Of a DNA stretch of 64,000 bases, positions 7,865-17,145 are shown one piece after another. The stretch is from assembly GCF_001439925.1 (NCBI RefSeq), contig NZ_LMBV01000004.1:1-64000 (forward strand), read 5' to 3'. How positions within the stretch are numbered: the stretch's first letter is position 1; each line of letters opens with the position of its first letter. The DNA is from Peribacillus muralis (GTDB lineage Bacteria > Bacillota > Bacilli > Bacillales > DSM-1321). Under the pieces are notes generated by a model. The model was given only the letters and a program-made list of their open reading frames with translations, was not told where the DNA came from and did not search any database. The translations under genes and the position numbers were made by a program.

Positions 7865-9496
7865 ATGGATCAACTACGCTGGGGGACTCCGGAAACTCTT
7901 CGTGCTTTGTTATGCGAACTTGTGAGCTGGGAAAGCAGGACGCTTTCAGAGGGAGAATGTACATTCCCTTTTAAAGTCCAGGAGAAATTAGGGGAGCTTG
8001 ATTTTTTCAAGAAGAATCCGGATAATCTATCACTTCATGGAGTTGATTTAGGGAGGCATTTCGTCAATGCCTTATATAAGCATCCTGAAGCAGAGGAAAC
8101 GATCGTATTGATCAGCCATTTTGATACGGTACAGACGGAGGAATACGGCGATCTTGAAGTGCTAGCTTTTCAGCCAGAGCAGCTTACGAGCAAACTTCAT
8201 GAACGAAAAGATGATCTGCCGGAAGAAGCGCGTATCGATCTTGAATCGGGTAAATACCTGTTTGGCCGGGGGACAATGGATATGAAGATGGGGCTAGCCC
8301 TTCACATGGCGCTCATCGAAAAAGCAAGCTTGGAAGGGTGGCCGATCAATCTTATGCTGGTGACCGTCCCTGACGAGGAAGTGAATTCTGCGGGCATGAG
8401 GGCAGCAGTCAAGGAGCTTGTCGCTTTACGTGATAAATATGGGCTTACGTACAAAATGTTTTTTAATAGTGAACCATCTTTTTCACAGAAACCTGGAGAT
8501 GAGAGACATTATATTTATTCTGGAACAATGGGGAAAATCATGCCGGCGGCGCTTTTTTATGGAAAGGAAACACATGTGGGCGAGCCATTGAAGGGTATGA
8601 CAGCGAACTATATGGCCTCGTTCCTTACACAGCTGATGGAGTGGAATCCATCTTTTTTGGAAAGTGATCTCTCAGAAGAAACACCTTTGCCTGTATCGCT
8701 TCAGCAAAAAGATCTGAAACTGCAATATTCAACCCAAACGCCTTACCGCGCAGCAGCACTTTATAATGTTTTCATCATGAAGAAAAGTGCTGCGGATATT
8801 ATGGAAATATTCGAGCAGGTTGCAGAGGAAGCAGCGACAAAGTGCAATGAGTCCTATAAGGCTTTATGCCGGCGGGAACGAATTGAAGGGGTGGGAAAAG
8901 TACAGGTTTTGCGCTACGAAAAGCTGTTATCCTATGCCGTGGGGAAATTCGGGAAAGATCTTGTTGAGCAAATAAAAGGAGAGGCCCAGGCAAATGTGGA
9001 TTGGGATGAGCGTGAAAAATCACTGCGGATCGTTGAAAAACTGATGATACAATGCCAGGAGCTTGCGCCTGCCATTGTCTTGCTGTTTGCGCCGCCCTAT
9101 TATCCTGCCGTCAATACATCGGATGATCCGCAAATCATCGAGTCCGTTAAACTTTTAAAGGAAACGGCGCGCTTGTTTAATGAAGAAGTGCATCAGATAC
9201 ATTATTTCAATGGCCTTTGCGACCTAAGCTATGTTTCATATAAGGATGAGTCTGCTGGCTGGACGGCGTTTGAGAAAAACACGCCAGTTTGGGGTGATAG
9301 TTACAGCATTCCTTTTGCAGATATGCTGCAACTTCAAGCGCCGGTGCTCAATGTAGGGCCATTCGGAAAGGATGCACATCAGCGAACTGAGCGGCTTCAC
9401 ATCGATAGTGCCTTCATTCAGACCCCCTTCATGCTGGAAAGATTAATAAGAAGCATGGTTAAAGTGCCTGATGGAGAAGTGAAAGAGACGCCATAA
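7865..9496 (+). CDS. rocB: RocB-like M20 metallopeptidase (arginine utilisation)
   Basis: M20-family protein of the RocB group, found in Bacillus arginine utilisation operons; the biochemical reaction of RocB is not established. The 543 residues show the zinc-site landmarks LISHFDTV, GRGTMDMKMG and VPDEEVNS, in the expected order. The start ATG 7865 follows AAAGGGGG. It is the third gene of the IclR-controlled cluster, 65 bp after the DDAH gene. Its presence beside two guanidino hydrolases suggests removal of an acyl or peptide group from an arginine derivative, which is inference. Confidence 0.88.
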   Translation: MDQLRWGTPETLRALLCELVSWESRTLSEGECTFPFKVQEKLGELDFFKKNPDNLSLHGVDLGRHFVNALYKHPEAEETIVLISHFDTVQTEEYGDLEVLAFQPEQLTSKLHERKDDLPEEARIDLESGKYLFGRGTMDMKMGLALHMALIEKASLEGWPINLMLVTVPDEEVNSAGMRAAVKELVALRDKYGLTYKMFFNSEPSFSQKPGDERHYIYSGTMGKIMPAALFYGKETHVGEPLKGMTANYMASFLTQLMEWNPSFLESDLSEETPLPVSLQQKDLKLQYSTQTPYRAAALYNVFIMKKSAADIMEIFEQVAEEAATKCNESYKALCRRERIEGVGKVQVLRYEKLLSYAVGKFGKDLVEQIKGEAQANVDWDEREKSLRIVEKLMIQCQELAPAIVLLFAPPYYPAVNTSDDPQIIESVKLLKETARLFNEEVHQIHYFNGLCDLSYVSYKDESAGWTAFEKNTPVWGDSYSIPFADMLQLQAPVLNVGPFGKDAHQRTERLHIDSAFIQTPFMLERLIRSMVKVPDGEVKETP

Positions 9497-9590
9497 TCCC
9501 TATGCAGAAACAACAGAATGCAAGGATGATTTTACTCACGAAAAGGTAAAGGTGTAGCTCATAAAGGAGAAATTTATTGGAGGATCAAAT

Positions 9591-11045
9591 ATGAATAACC
9601 TACCTAACGAGCAATTCACATCCGAGCCGCTTAATCAGAAGAATAATGTAGCTAACCCACAAACCGAGTTACCGGAAAAAGGAATTAATCCGTTTGTGTT
9701 AATGTTCATCGTCATTGTAATTGTGACGATATTAACCTATATTTTGCCTGCAGGTCAATATGAAAGAATAGAAAAAGATGGCCGTACTGTCGTCGATCCA
9801 ACATCCTTCGAATTTATTGACTCAACACCAGTGGGGCCATTGCAAATGTTCAGCAGCATTCATGCTGGAATGGTCGAAGGGTCATCGATTATCTTGTTTG
9901 TGTTTTTATTTGGTGGTGCACTTGGGATCATGCAGGCAACAGGTGCACTGGATTCATTCATTAAATTTGTAGCGGTCCGATTCGGGACAAAAGAAAAAGT
10001 GCTCATTCCGCTGATGGTATTAATCTTCGCATCATTAGGTACCTTGATTGGCTCAGCCGAAGATGCGCTCGTATATATCGCGATCATCATTCCGATGACG
10101 ATTGCCTTAGGCTTTGACGCCCTTACAGGATTTGCGATCGTCATCCTTGGTACATTGGCAACGGGATTCATTTCCGGCATCACCAATCCATTTAATGTGG
10201 GAGTTGCCCAAAGCATTGCGGAACTGCCCATGTACTCGGGAATGGGATTGCGTATCGCGCTCCTTGCAGTGTTTTATATCATCACCGTTTTGTATATATA
10301 TTTTCATGCGATGAAGGTGAAACGAAATCCTGAATTGGGGGAATACGGGAAATTCAGGCGTGATGATCATACAATCGTTGATGAAAACTTTAAGATGAGT
10401 AAACGGCATTTTGCGGCTTTACTCATTTTATTGTTGAATTTCATCTTTTTAATCTTTGGCGTCATTAAATTAGGTTGGTATATAAGCGAAATTGGCGGCT
10501 TGTTTTTATTAAGCGCGATCATCATGGGAATGATCGGGGGCTTATCATCTTCCAAGATGGCCAATGGGTTTATATCGGGAGCGGGTGATATGGTTTCAGG
10601 GGCTTTAATAATAGGAGTTGCGCAGACAATTTTGGTCATCATTACAAGTGGAGGTCTGCTGGATACGATTTTATATTTTGCTGCAGGATTGGTCGAGCAT
10701 CTCCCGCCGGCCATTAACGCAATCGGAATGTTCATTGTACAGATGTTCCTTAACTTCATCGTTCCGTCTGGCAGCGGCCAGGCAGCATTGACGATGCCGA
10801 TCATGGCGCCGTTGGCAGATATAATGGGAGTGACAAGACAAACTTCCGTTTTAGCTTTCCAATTGGGGGATGGGATATCGAATATGATATTCCCGACATC
10901 TGGGGTACTATTGGCCGGACTTGCCGTAGCAGGCATTTCATTTACGAAATGGGTTAAATGGGTGCTTCCTTACTTGTTGATTCAGGTTGTCGTGGCAATT
11001 ATCTTTTTGATTATCGCTCAAAGCATTCAATATGGCCCATTTTAG
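9591..11045 (+). CDS. YfcC-family membrane carrier
   Basis: Integral membrane transporter of the YfcC/AbgT-related group, with members annotated as basic amino acid antiporters or C4-dicarboxylate carriers. The 484-residue protein starts with about 33 polar residues, then has some 11-13 hydrophobic segments. Conserved-looking loops include TLIGSAEDALVYIAI, ITNPFNVGVAQSIAE and VPSGSGQAALTMPI; the last two are the paired hairpin-loop signatures of this superfamily. TTGGAGG precedes ATG 9591. Its place between rocB and an amidohydrolase suggests uptake of the cluster's substrate or export of ornithine/citrulline. Substrate unknown. Confidence 0.82.
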   Translation: MNNLPNEQFTSEPLNQKNNVANPQTELPEKGINPFVLMFIVIVIVTILTYILPAGQYERIEKDGRTVVDPTSFEFIDSTPVGPLQMFSSIHAGMVEGSSIILFVFLFGGALGIMQATGALDSFIKFVAVRFGTKEKVLIPLMVLIFASLGTLIGSAEDALVYIAIIIPMTIALGFDALTGFAIVILGTLATGFISGITNPFNVGVAQSIAELPMYSGMGLRIALLAVFYIITVLYIYFHAMKVKRNPELGEYGKFRRDDHTIVDENFKMSKRHFAALLILLLNFIFLIFGVIKLGWYISEIGGLFLLSAIIMGMIGGLSSSKMANGFISGAGDMVSGALIIGVAQTILVIITSGGLLDTILYFAAGLVEHLPPAINAIGMFIVQMFLNFIVPSGSGQAALTMPIMAPLADIMGVTRQTSVLAFQLGDGISNMIFPTSGVLLAGLAVAGISFTKWVKWVLPYLLIQVVVAIIFLIIAQSIQYGPF

Positions 11046-11085
11046 ATGTTTAAATATCAGAAAAAATAATCGAGGGAGGACTTTT

Positions 11086-12267
11086 ATGTTGAAACAGATA
11101 CAGGATACGATTGTAGATGAGGTGATTTCGTGGCGGCGCCATTTTCACGCAAATCCCGAACTTTCGTACGAGGAGCACGAGACTTCGGATTACATCTACA
11201 AGATATTGAGTGCTCTTCCAGGCTTAGAGGTGACGAGACCGACTGAAACAAGCGTGATTGCGGTACTCAAAGGAGAGAAGAATGCTGTGGAAAAACCATA
11301 TACCATCGCATTTCGTGCAGATATTGATGCACTTCCAATTGAAGAGGAATCAGAAGTGCAATGCAAATCAAAAAATCCTGGCGTAATGCATGCATGCGGA
11401 CATGATGCGCATACAGCGATGTTGTTGGGTGCGGCTAAAATCCTGTCTGAAAAAAAAGCAGACATCAGTGGGGAAATTCGGTTCATTTTCCAGCATGCCG
11501 AAGAGGTTTTGCCAGGGGGAGCTCAAGAGTTAGTGAAAAAAGGAGTCATGAAGGATGTCGATTTTACATTTGCCCTTCATGTTACTCCTTACGAACGAAC
11601 AGGGACCATATGTTTAAGGGACGGAGTGTTCTGTGCTGCGGCAGATGACTTTGAAATCAAGATCATCGGTCAGGGCGGGCATGCTTCGACTCCTGAATTG
11701 ACGATTGACCCGCTAATGATTGGTGCAGAAATGACAACCAATATTCAAAGCATCGTTTCCAGAAAGATTTCCGCCCTTAGAGCACCCGTCATTTCGATCA
11801 CTCAGTTTCACGCTGGAAGTGCGCTCAATGTCATTCCGGAATATGCCGAAATCGGTGGAACGATTCGTTCCTTACACTCTGGTAGCCGCGTGAAAGCAAG
11901 AGAGTACTTAGAGCAAATCGTTAAAGGGGTTACGGAGGCGCATGGAGCAAAGTATGAATTAACTTGGCATTTAGGATATCCAGCCGTCGTGAATGATGCG
12001 GCTGCCGTTACTATTTCGAGAGCGGTCATGGAGGAAATATTCGAAGAAAAACAGATCATAGTGGTCGATGATCCTATGTTTGGGACAGAGGATTTTTCCG
12101 CGTTTTCCGAAATCGTACCAGCTTCCATGCAGTTCTTGGGGGTTCATAGTGAGGAGCTTGGAAAAGCTTACCCTTTACATCATCCTAAATTTAAAATCGA
12201 CGAAAGGGCATTAGAATATGGAGTGAGGTATTTTGTCGGGATAGCCGATAAATTGTGTGGTCATTAA
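11086..12267 (+). CDS. M20-family amidohydrolase (N-acyl amino acid hydrolase type)
   Basis: Metal-dependent amidohydrolase that would remove an acyl group from an amino acid. The 393 residues carry RRHFHANPELSYEE, the metal motif HACGHDAHTAM, QHAEEVLPGG, and the dimerisation domain GGHASTPELTIDPL typical of the hippurate hydrolase/IAA-amino acid hydrolase group. The start is ATG 11086 behind GAGGGAGGA; the frame is open upstream into the yfcC-type gene, but no ribosome site supports a start there. With RocB it is the second M20 enzyme in the cluster, which suggests an N-acylated or peptide-bound substrate. Confidence 0.87.
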   Translation: MLKQIQDTIVDEVISWRRHFHANPELSYEEHETSDYIYKILSALPGLEVTRPTETSVIAVLKGEKNAVEKPYTIAFRADIDALPIEEESEVQCKSKNPGVMHACGHDAHTAMLLGAAKILSEKKADISGEIRFIFQHAEEVLPGGAQELVKKGVMKDVDFTFALHVTPYERTGTICLRDGVFCAAADDFEIKIIGQGGHASTPELTIDPLMIGAEMTTNIQSIVSRKISALRAPVISITQFHAGSALNVIPEYAEIGGTIRSLHSGSRVKAREYLEQIVKGVTEAHGAKYELTWHLGYPAVVNDAAAVTISRAVMEEIFEEKQIIVVDDPMFGTEDFSAFSEIVPASMQFLGVHSEELGKAYPLHHPKFKIDERALEYGVRYFVGIADKLCGH

Positions 12268-12503
12268 CGACCCATTGAAAGATGCGGTGGCATGCTCCCT
12301 AACTCACACTCCAGTTTGTATACAGGTTGAAAACCAGGTATATCATTAATCCCTGGCGAGTTATAACAGTGCCTATTGTTCATCATGAGAGTAACACGGC
12401 TGAATGAATTAAAGCTGACCGAGATTCCCAAGTGTCTCTGTTTTTAGATTCTAAGATAGACAGAGAGAAGAGCGTTAATAGATAAGATAAGGACGTGGAA
12501 AAT

Positions 12504-13925
12504 ATGGGGATTGGGCTGGGTAACGATAATCAACTGCAGCGCACGATGAAAAGGCGCCATTTATTTATGCTTTCGCTTGGTGGCGTAATAGGTACGGGCC
12601 TTTTTCTGAATGCAGGCTATACGATCAATCAAGCAGGTGCAGGCGGGGCATTGATTGGCTACTTAGTGGGCGGCGTTATTTTATATATGGTCATGGTCTG
12701 TCTAGGAGAACTGGCCGTTCATATGCCGGTTACTGGTTCCTTTCAAAAATACGCGGCTAAATACATCGGACCATCCGCAGGTTTTTCGCTTGGCTGGATG
12801 TATTTCGTCGGCTCGGCTGCCACGGCTGGAGTTGAGTTTACAGCAGCGGGAATCTTGATGAAGCACTGGTTCCCCCACATTCCCACCTGGATTTGGTGTG
12901 GGGTGTTCATTGTCCTTTTATTTTCATTGAACGCTTTAACGACGAGAGGTTTTGCAGAGGCTGAATATTGGTTCTCCGGAATAAAAATCGTTGCCGTAAT
13001 CTTGTTCATCTTGATTGGAATCGCTGGCATCTTTGGTTTTGTCTCATTATCCGATCGACCAACCCCATTCTTTGAGAATCTTGCTCCTTCCGGACTTTTT
13101 CCAGCAGGGGGGATAACGATCATCTTTGTCACGATGATGAACGTCATTTTCTCGTATCAAGGCTCGGAATTAATTGGAATAGCAGCAGGGGAGAGTGAAA
13201 AACCGGAAGAGAACATTCCTAAAGCGATTCGCAACGTCCTTTTTAGAATCATCGTCTTTTACATTGCCTCCATCATCATTCTTTCTGCCATATTCCCTTC
13301 TTCAGAATTGGGTTTAATGGAAAGTCCCTTTGTTACCTTAATGAAGATAGCGGGGGTTCCTTATGCAGCAGGCATCATGAATTTCATCATTTTGACAGCG
13401 ATACTTTCTGTCGGGAATTCATGTCTTTATGCCTCAACACGCCTGCTTTGGGCGATGGCTCATGATGGAATGGCACCAAAGGTGTTTGGTAGGTTATCAA
13501 AAAGGAAAGTGCCCTTGAATGCCCTGTTATTCACGATAATGTTTTCACTGTTGTCGTTATGTACTAGCTTTATGGCTGCGGATACCGTGTTCGTTTTACT
13601 CATGTCGATTGCCGGCATTTCCGTCACGATCTCGTGGATGGGTATTGCCTTATCTCAATATATGTTCAGGAGGAAATTTATAAAAGCGGGTGGGAAAACG
13701 GAGGATTTACAATACAAAGTGCCTTTTTATCCATTTGTCCCATTGTTTTGCTTAGGCTTTTGTTTAATGGTATTAGTATTCCTTGCGTTTGATCCGACTC
13801 AACGGGTAGGCTTGTTTTATGGAATTGGGTTTTTGGTAGCATGCATATTATTTTATAAAGTAAAGTTGGCGAAAAGAAATCCAGCAGCTATGACAATGGA
13901 AAACAGTGATGAAAAAATGATGTAG
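12504..13925 (+). CDS. Amino acid permease (AAT/APC family)
   Basis: Cytoplasmic-membrane amino acid:proton symporter with about 12 membrane segments in 473 residues. The signature KRRHLFMLSLGGVIGTGLFL opens the first helix, and EYWFSGIKIVAV plus YQGSELIGIAAGES fit the AAT (RocE/GABA permease) group. I take ATG 12504 because AAGGA lies ten bases upstream; GTG 12495 abuts the ribosome site. It follows the amidohydrolase after 236 bp holding only weak hairpins, so it may have its own transcription. A strong terminator follows at 13965. Arginine or ornithine is likely from context, not from the sequence. Confidence 0.85.
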   Translation: MGIGLGNDNQLQRTMKRRHLFMLSLGGVIGTGLFLNAGYTINQAGAGGALIGYLVGGVILYMVMVCLGELAVHMPVTGSFQKYAAKYIGPSAGFSLGWMYFVGSAATAGVEFTAAGILMKHWFPHIPTWIWCGVFIVLLFSLNALTTRGFAEAEYWFSGIKIVAVILFILIGIAGIFGFVSLSDRPTPFFENLAPSGLFPAGGITIIFVTMMNVIFSYQGSELIGIAAGESEKPEENIPKAIRNVLFRIIVFYIASIIILSAIFPSSELGLMESPFVTLMKIAGVPYAAGIMNFIILTAILSVGNSCLYASTRLLWAMAHDGMAPKVFGRLSKRKVPLNALLFTIMFSLLSLCTSFMAADTVFVLLMSIAGISVTISWMGIALSQYMFRRKFIKAGGKTEDLQYKVPFYPFVPLFCLGFCLMVLVFLAFDPTQRVGLFYGIGFLVACILFYKVKLAKRNPAAMTMENSDEKMM

Positions 13926-13964
13926 AGTGATCAACCACAACCTGATATTTTACAAAATATTCAA

Positions 13965-14006
13965 GACCCGTTCGCAATCGTGCATTTTTGCGAACGGGTC
14001 ATTTTT
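13965..14006. terminator. Terminator between convergent permease and anmK
   Basis: A 13-bp perfect stem GACCCGTTCGCAA/TTGCGAACGGGTC with a 10-base loop, followed by ATTTTTTC on the plus strand. It sits between convergent genes and may also slow minus-strand transcription. Confidence 0.9.
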
Positions 14007-14022
14007 TCTTGTAATCTTATGT

Positions 14023-15177
14023 TTACGACTTCATCAATGGAGGGAAGGTCATGTTTCCAAGGATGACATCGTAATCAGCACCGGTAGCCTTGGGGACGTT
14101 ACTTGGATTACCATGGAAAGTTTCGTTTGCAAGTAAGGCAAATGCTACCGCTTCTTTTGCTTCGGAAGAGTATCCCAAATCTTCCTGAGTGAGGACGGTA
14201 ATGGAATGTCCAAGCAAGGACTGAATCATTTCCATCAATGTTTTATTGTAGCTGCCGCCGCCGCCGATAATCACTTCTTTTATATCGGTTTTTGGCAGGA
14301 TGAATGCTTGGTAGTTCTCGACAATGGACTTGGCGGTAAACATCGTGACCGTCGCCAAGATATCTTGGCTTGGAAGCGTGGCAAACTTCTTCAAAAGGTT
14401 TTCAACATATTGACTGCCAAACAATTCCCTGCCTGTTGATTTTGGTGGGTGACTCATTATATATGGGTGGCTGAGACAATGGCTTAATAGCTCTTCGTTA
14501 ATTTGTCCTTGTTTCGCTATTTTCCCGCCTTCATCATATTTCATCTGAAACAACTGGCGGCATACTTCATCAATGATCATATTCCCTGGCCCAGTGTCGA
14601 AGGCATACATGTCTTCAAGGGTGGCTTGCTTGGGCAAAACCGTCACATTTCCAATTCCCCCGATATTTTGAAGCAATCTTCCCTTCGTTTCACTTCTGTA
14701 AAGAACATATTCGGTATAAGGTACGAGCGGGGCACCTTGACCGCCTGCAGCCATATCCATCGTGCGAAAATTCGATATGACGGGTGTGTTCGTTTCGTAA
14801 GCAATTACTGCTGATTCGCCAATTTGAAGAGTTGAAGGAACCATGTTCTGTTCCTGCAAAGGCTGATGGTAAATCGTTTGTCCATGGGATCCTATCAGAT
14901 CCAATTGCTCTAGAGGCAGTCCGGCTTTGGCGCAAACTTCTTTTGTTGCCTCTGCAAATAATTTTCCAAGCTTGAAATTCAAACTGCAAATCAATTGCAC
15001 ATTGGATGTATCTACGGATAAAGACTGAATGATTTCCTTTTCTACATCTTCGGGAAAAGGGTAGGTGATGAATTCAATCGGTTCCATTTCCGTTTTCAGG
15101 CCGCTACCATTCACACGAACGAGAGCTGCATCGATACCATCCAATGAGGTTCCCGACATTAATCCTACTATGTACAT
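14023..15177 (-). CDS. anmK: Anhydro-N-acetylmuramic acid kinase
   Basis: Phosphorylates and opens 1,6-anhydro-MurNAc to MurNAc 6-phosphate during cell wall recycling. The 384-residue protein begins [20 protein letters not shown], the AnmK ATP-site signature, with [17 protein letters not shown] and [13 protein letters not shown] further on. The start ATG 15177 is eight bases after GTGGAGG; the upstream GTG (15192) is inside that ribosome site. It lies 43 bp after the DUF187 gene on the same strand, so the two form an operon. Its product feeds MurQ, encoded divergently at 17146. This links both strands into one recycling region. Confidence 0.95.
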   Translation of the reverse strand: MYIVGLMSGTSLDGIDAALVRVNGSGLKTEMEPIEFITYPFPEDVEKEIIQSLSVDTSNVQLICSLNFKLGKLFAEATKEVCAKAGLPLEQLDLIGSHGQTIYHQPLQEQNMVPSTLQIGESAVIAYETNTPVISNFRTMDMAAGGQGAPLVPYTEYVLYRSETKGRLLQNIGGIGNVTVLPKQATLEDMYAFDTGPGNMIIDEVCRQLFQMKYDEGGKIAKQGQINEELLSHCLSHPYIMSHPPKSTGRELFGSQYVENLLKKFATLPSQDILATVTMFTAKSIVENYQAFILPKTDIKEVIIGGGGSYNKTLMEMIQSLLGHSITVLTQEDLGYSSEAKEAVAFALLANETFHGNPSNVPKATGADYDVILGNMTFPPLMKS

Positions 15178-15219
15178 TGATATGTCCTCCACTTTTGATA
15201 TTTTAATACAATGGGAATG

Positions 15220-16833
15220 TTATCTTACTTTTATTTTAATCTGGTTGGTTTGCTTACTTTCATTGTGAGTACGGTCCAAGGCAGTCACAACATACGTGTA
15301 CGTTTTTCCTTTTTCGACGGTACTATCGTTAAATAGTTGATTCTTGTTTTCTTTATGAACGGTAGCCAGTAATTTCGTTGAATCTTCAATATTGCCTTTG
15401 TTCTTCCCGTCAAAACGATAAATGGCATAATACGATGCATCCGATTGCTTGTGGTCGCGGATTTCGAACTGTATTTCGGCGCCTGTTTGTTTAACTTTGC
15501 CAACCTTAGGAGCCTTTGGAGCATGATCATCTATCCATGGCATGGCTGGAACTAATGCGGGATGTTTATAAATATCCTCCCTTAAGCGATCTGCGATCCC
15601 AAGCGGATTTTTACGTAAATCTTTGGCACTGAAATGCATGCTTCCATCAAATTCTTTATAGGTTCTATTTAATTTTAACTGATTTGGAATTTCCTCTGGA
15701 TTAAACCAGTTTTGGACACCGTTTGACTCTGTATTGATTTTATAGTCTCCTTGTCCGATATAGAGCTGAACGTTTTTACCTTCGACTTCTTTCGTCCACC
15801 AATCAAGAATCTTCGCATAGTCGGCTACCGGCAAACCTATATTCCAGTATATTTGAGGTGCAATATAATCAATGTACCCATTATTGATCCATGTCCTTGT
15901 ATCCGCATATAAATCATCGTAATTGGTTTGTCCGGCAGCAGTGTCTGAGCCTGTCGGATCGACTGCTTTGTTACGCCAAACGCCAAATGGACTAATACCA
16001 AACTTCACATATGACTTTTCCGCTTTGATTTGTTCATTAATATGCTTAACGAGGTCGTTTACATTATCCCTGCGCCAATCTTCTATATTCGAAAATTCAC
16101 TTGCACCATATCTATGATAGGAATCCTCGTCTGGGAAAGGGACTCCAGCAATCTTATAAGGGTAGAAATAATCGTCCATGTGAACGGCGTCGATATCATA
16201 ATTCTCGACAACTTCCATAATCCCGTCAATGACAAACTTCTGTACTTCAGGAATGCCCGGATTAAAGTACAATTGCTGTCCGTATGGTATGACCCAATCA
16301 GAGTGCTTTCTGGCTGGATGTGATTGTGGTAGTTTATCAAGGTCCGAGAGTTCAGCCGTTTTCCCTAATGGCATCGTGATTCGATACGGATTGAACCAAG
16401 CGTGAAATTCCATATTCCGTTTGTGAGCTTCTTCAATCATGAAGGCAAGGGGGTTATATCCTGGATCTTTTCCTTGAACCCCTGTTAAATATTGTGACCA
16501 AAGACCGTATTCAGAAGGATAAAAAGCATCAGCCGTCGGTTTGATCTGCATGACGACCGCATTCATCCCCATCGCTTTTTGCTCATCCAAATACTTAATG
16601 AATTCTTCTTTCTGGGTCGTAATGGACAATCCAGGTTTCGACGGCCAGTCAATGTTCAACACACTTGCAATCCAAGTGGCCCGCAGTTCCTGCTTTACAT
16701 AAGCCGTTTGTTGAGGGATCGGCTGAGACTCTGCCCTTGCAACCAAGTTAGATGGAAGGAGAAGAGATCCTCCCACCAAAGCAGTCAGTGCCAATGAACC
16801 TAATTTTCTCTTTGTCATTCTACCATTCTTCAA
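15220..16833 (-). CDS. Secreted DUF187 (GHL10/YngK-like) glycoside hydrolase family protein
   Basis: Exported protein of the YngK-like family with a TIM-barrel related to GH10. The 537 residues start with a signal peptide (KRKLGSLALTALVGG core, likely cleavage after ARA near residue 34), then RATWIASVLNIDWPS, FHAWFNPYRI, DAVHMDDYFYP and YIDYIAPQIYWN, all family landmarks. The C-terminal 100 residues form a fibronectin III-like domain. The start is TTG 16833, seven bases after GAGG; ATG 16818 has a poorer site. It is followed by anmK. A cre box at 16875-16889 suggests catabolite repression. A peptidoglycan glycan is a reasonable substrate guess from the neighbours. Confidence 0.86.
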   Translation of the reverse strand: MKNGRMTKRKLGSLALTALVGGSLLLPSNLVARAESQPIPQQTAYVKQELRATWIASVLNIDWPSKPGLSITTQKEEFIKYLDEQKAMGMNAVVMQIKPTADAFYPSEYGLWSQYLTGVQGKDPGYNPLAFMIEEAHKRNMEFHAWFNPYRITMPLGKTAELSDLDKLPQSHPARKHSDWVIPYGQQLYFNPGIPEVQKFVIDGIMEVVENYDIDAVHMDDYFYPYKIAGVPFPDEDSYHRYGASEFSNIEDWRRDNVNDLVKHINEQIKAEKSYVKFGISPFGVWRNKAVDPTGSDTAAGQTNYDDLYADTRTWINNGYIDYIAPQIYWNIGLPVADYAKILDWWTKEVEGKNVQLYIGQGDYKINTESNGVQNWFNPEEIPNQLKLNRTYKEFDGSMHFSAKDLRKNPLGIADRLREDIYKHPALVPAMPWIDDHAPKAPKVGKVKQTGAEIQFEIRDHKQSDASYYAIYRFDGKNKGNIEDSTKLLATVHKENKNQLFNDSTVEKGKTYTYVVTALDRTHNESKQTNQIKIKVR

Positions 16834-16874
16834 AATATAACCTCATTTCACTATCAAAATTTATATACGATTAT

Positions 16875-16889
16875 TTGTAAGCGTTAACA
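16875..16889. promoter_or_regulatory. cre box upstream of DUF187-anmK
   Basis: TTGTAAGCGTTAACA fits the CcpA consensus WTGNAANCGNWNNCW at every fixed position. It lies 42 bp before the TTG start of the minus-strand gene, in the divergent region with murQ. Confidence 0.75.
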
Positions 16890-17046
16890 AATAATGAATA
16901 TACGTGTGTCGTCTAAATCAATAGAATGAGAATGTCTAACAAAAACTACGAAATGGAAAGTTTTTTAGCATAATACGAATTTTTAGTGAAAATCTAGCAA
17001 AAAAATCATGTTCATTACATTTATTTTAAAATTAATTTTTAAAAAT

Positions 17047-17054
17047 GTATACAC
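17047..17054. promoter_or_regulatory. Possible GntR/HutC-type operator
   Basis: GTATACAC matches the GTNTANAC core described for HutC-subfamily GntR regulators and lies five bases upstream of the -35 box of murQ. A HutC-type regulator is encoded at 25019 at the end of the same gene block. One short match only. Confidence 0.35.
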
Positions 17055-17058
17055 ATTA

Positions 17059-17087
17059 TTGAAATGAATTTTTAGTAATGTTATATT
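17059..17087 (+). promoter_or_regulatory. Sigma-A promoter of the murQ operon
   Basis: TTGAAA (17059-17064), 17-bp spacer, TATATT (17082-17087), 59 bp before the murQ start codon. Confidence 0.65.
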
Positions 17088-17145
17088 CTCTATAGATAAA
17101 AGATGTTTCAATAAAACACACACAGAAATAAAAAGGAGGATATGA

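Noticed and set aside
12743-13147. 134-codon minus-strand frame opposite the amino acid permease
   Set aside because: Shadow of the permease codons; no ribosome site and low-complexity product. The same holds for similar frames opposite yfcC-type, amidohydrolase and IIABC genes.
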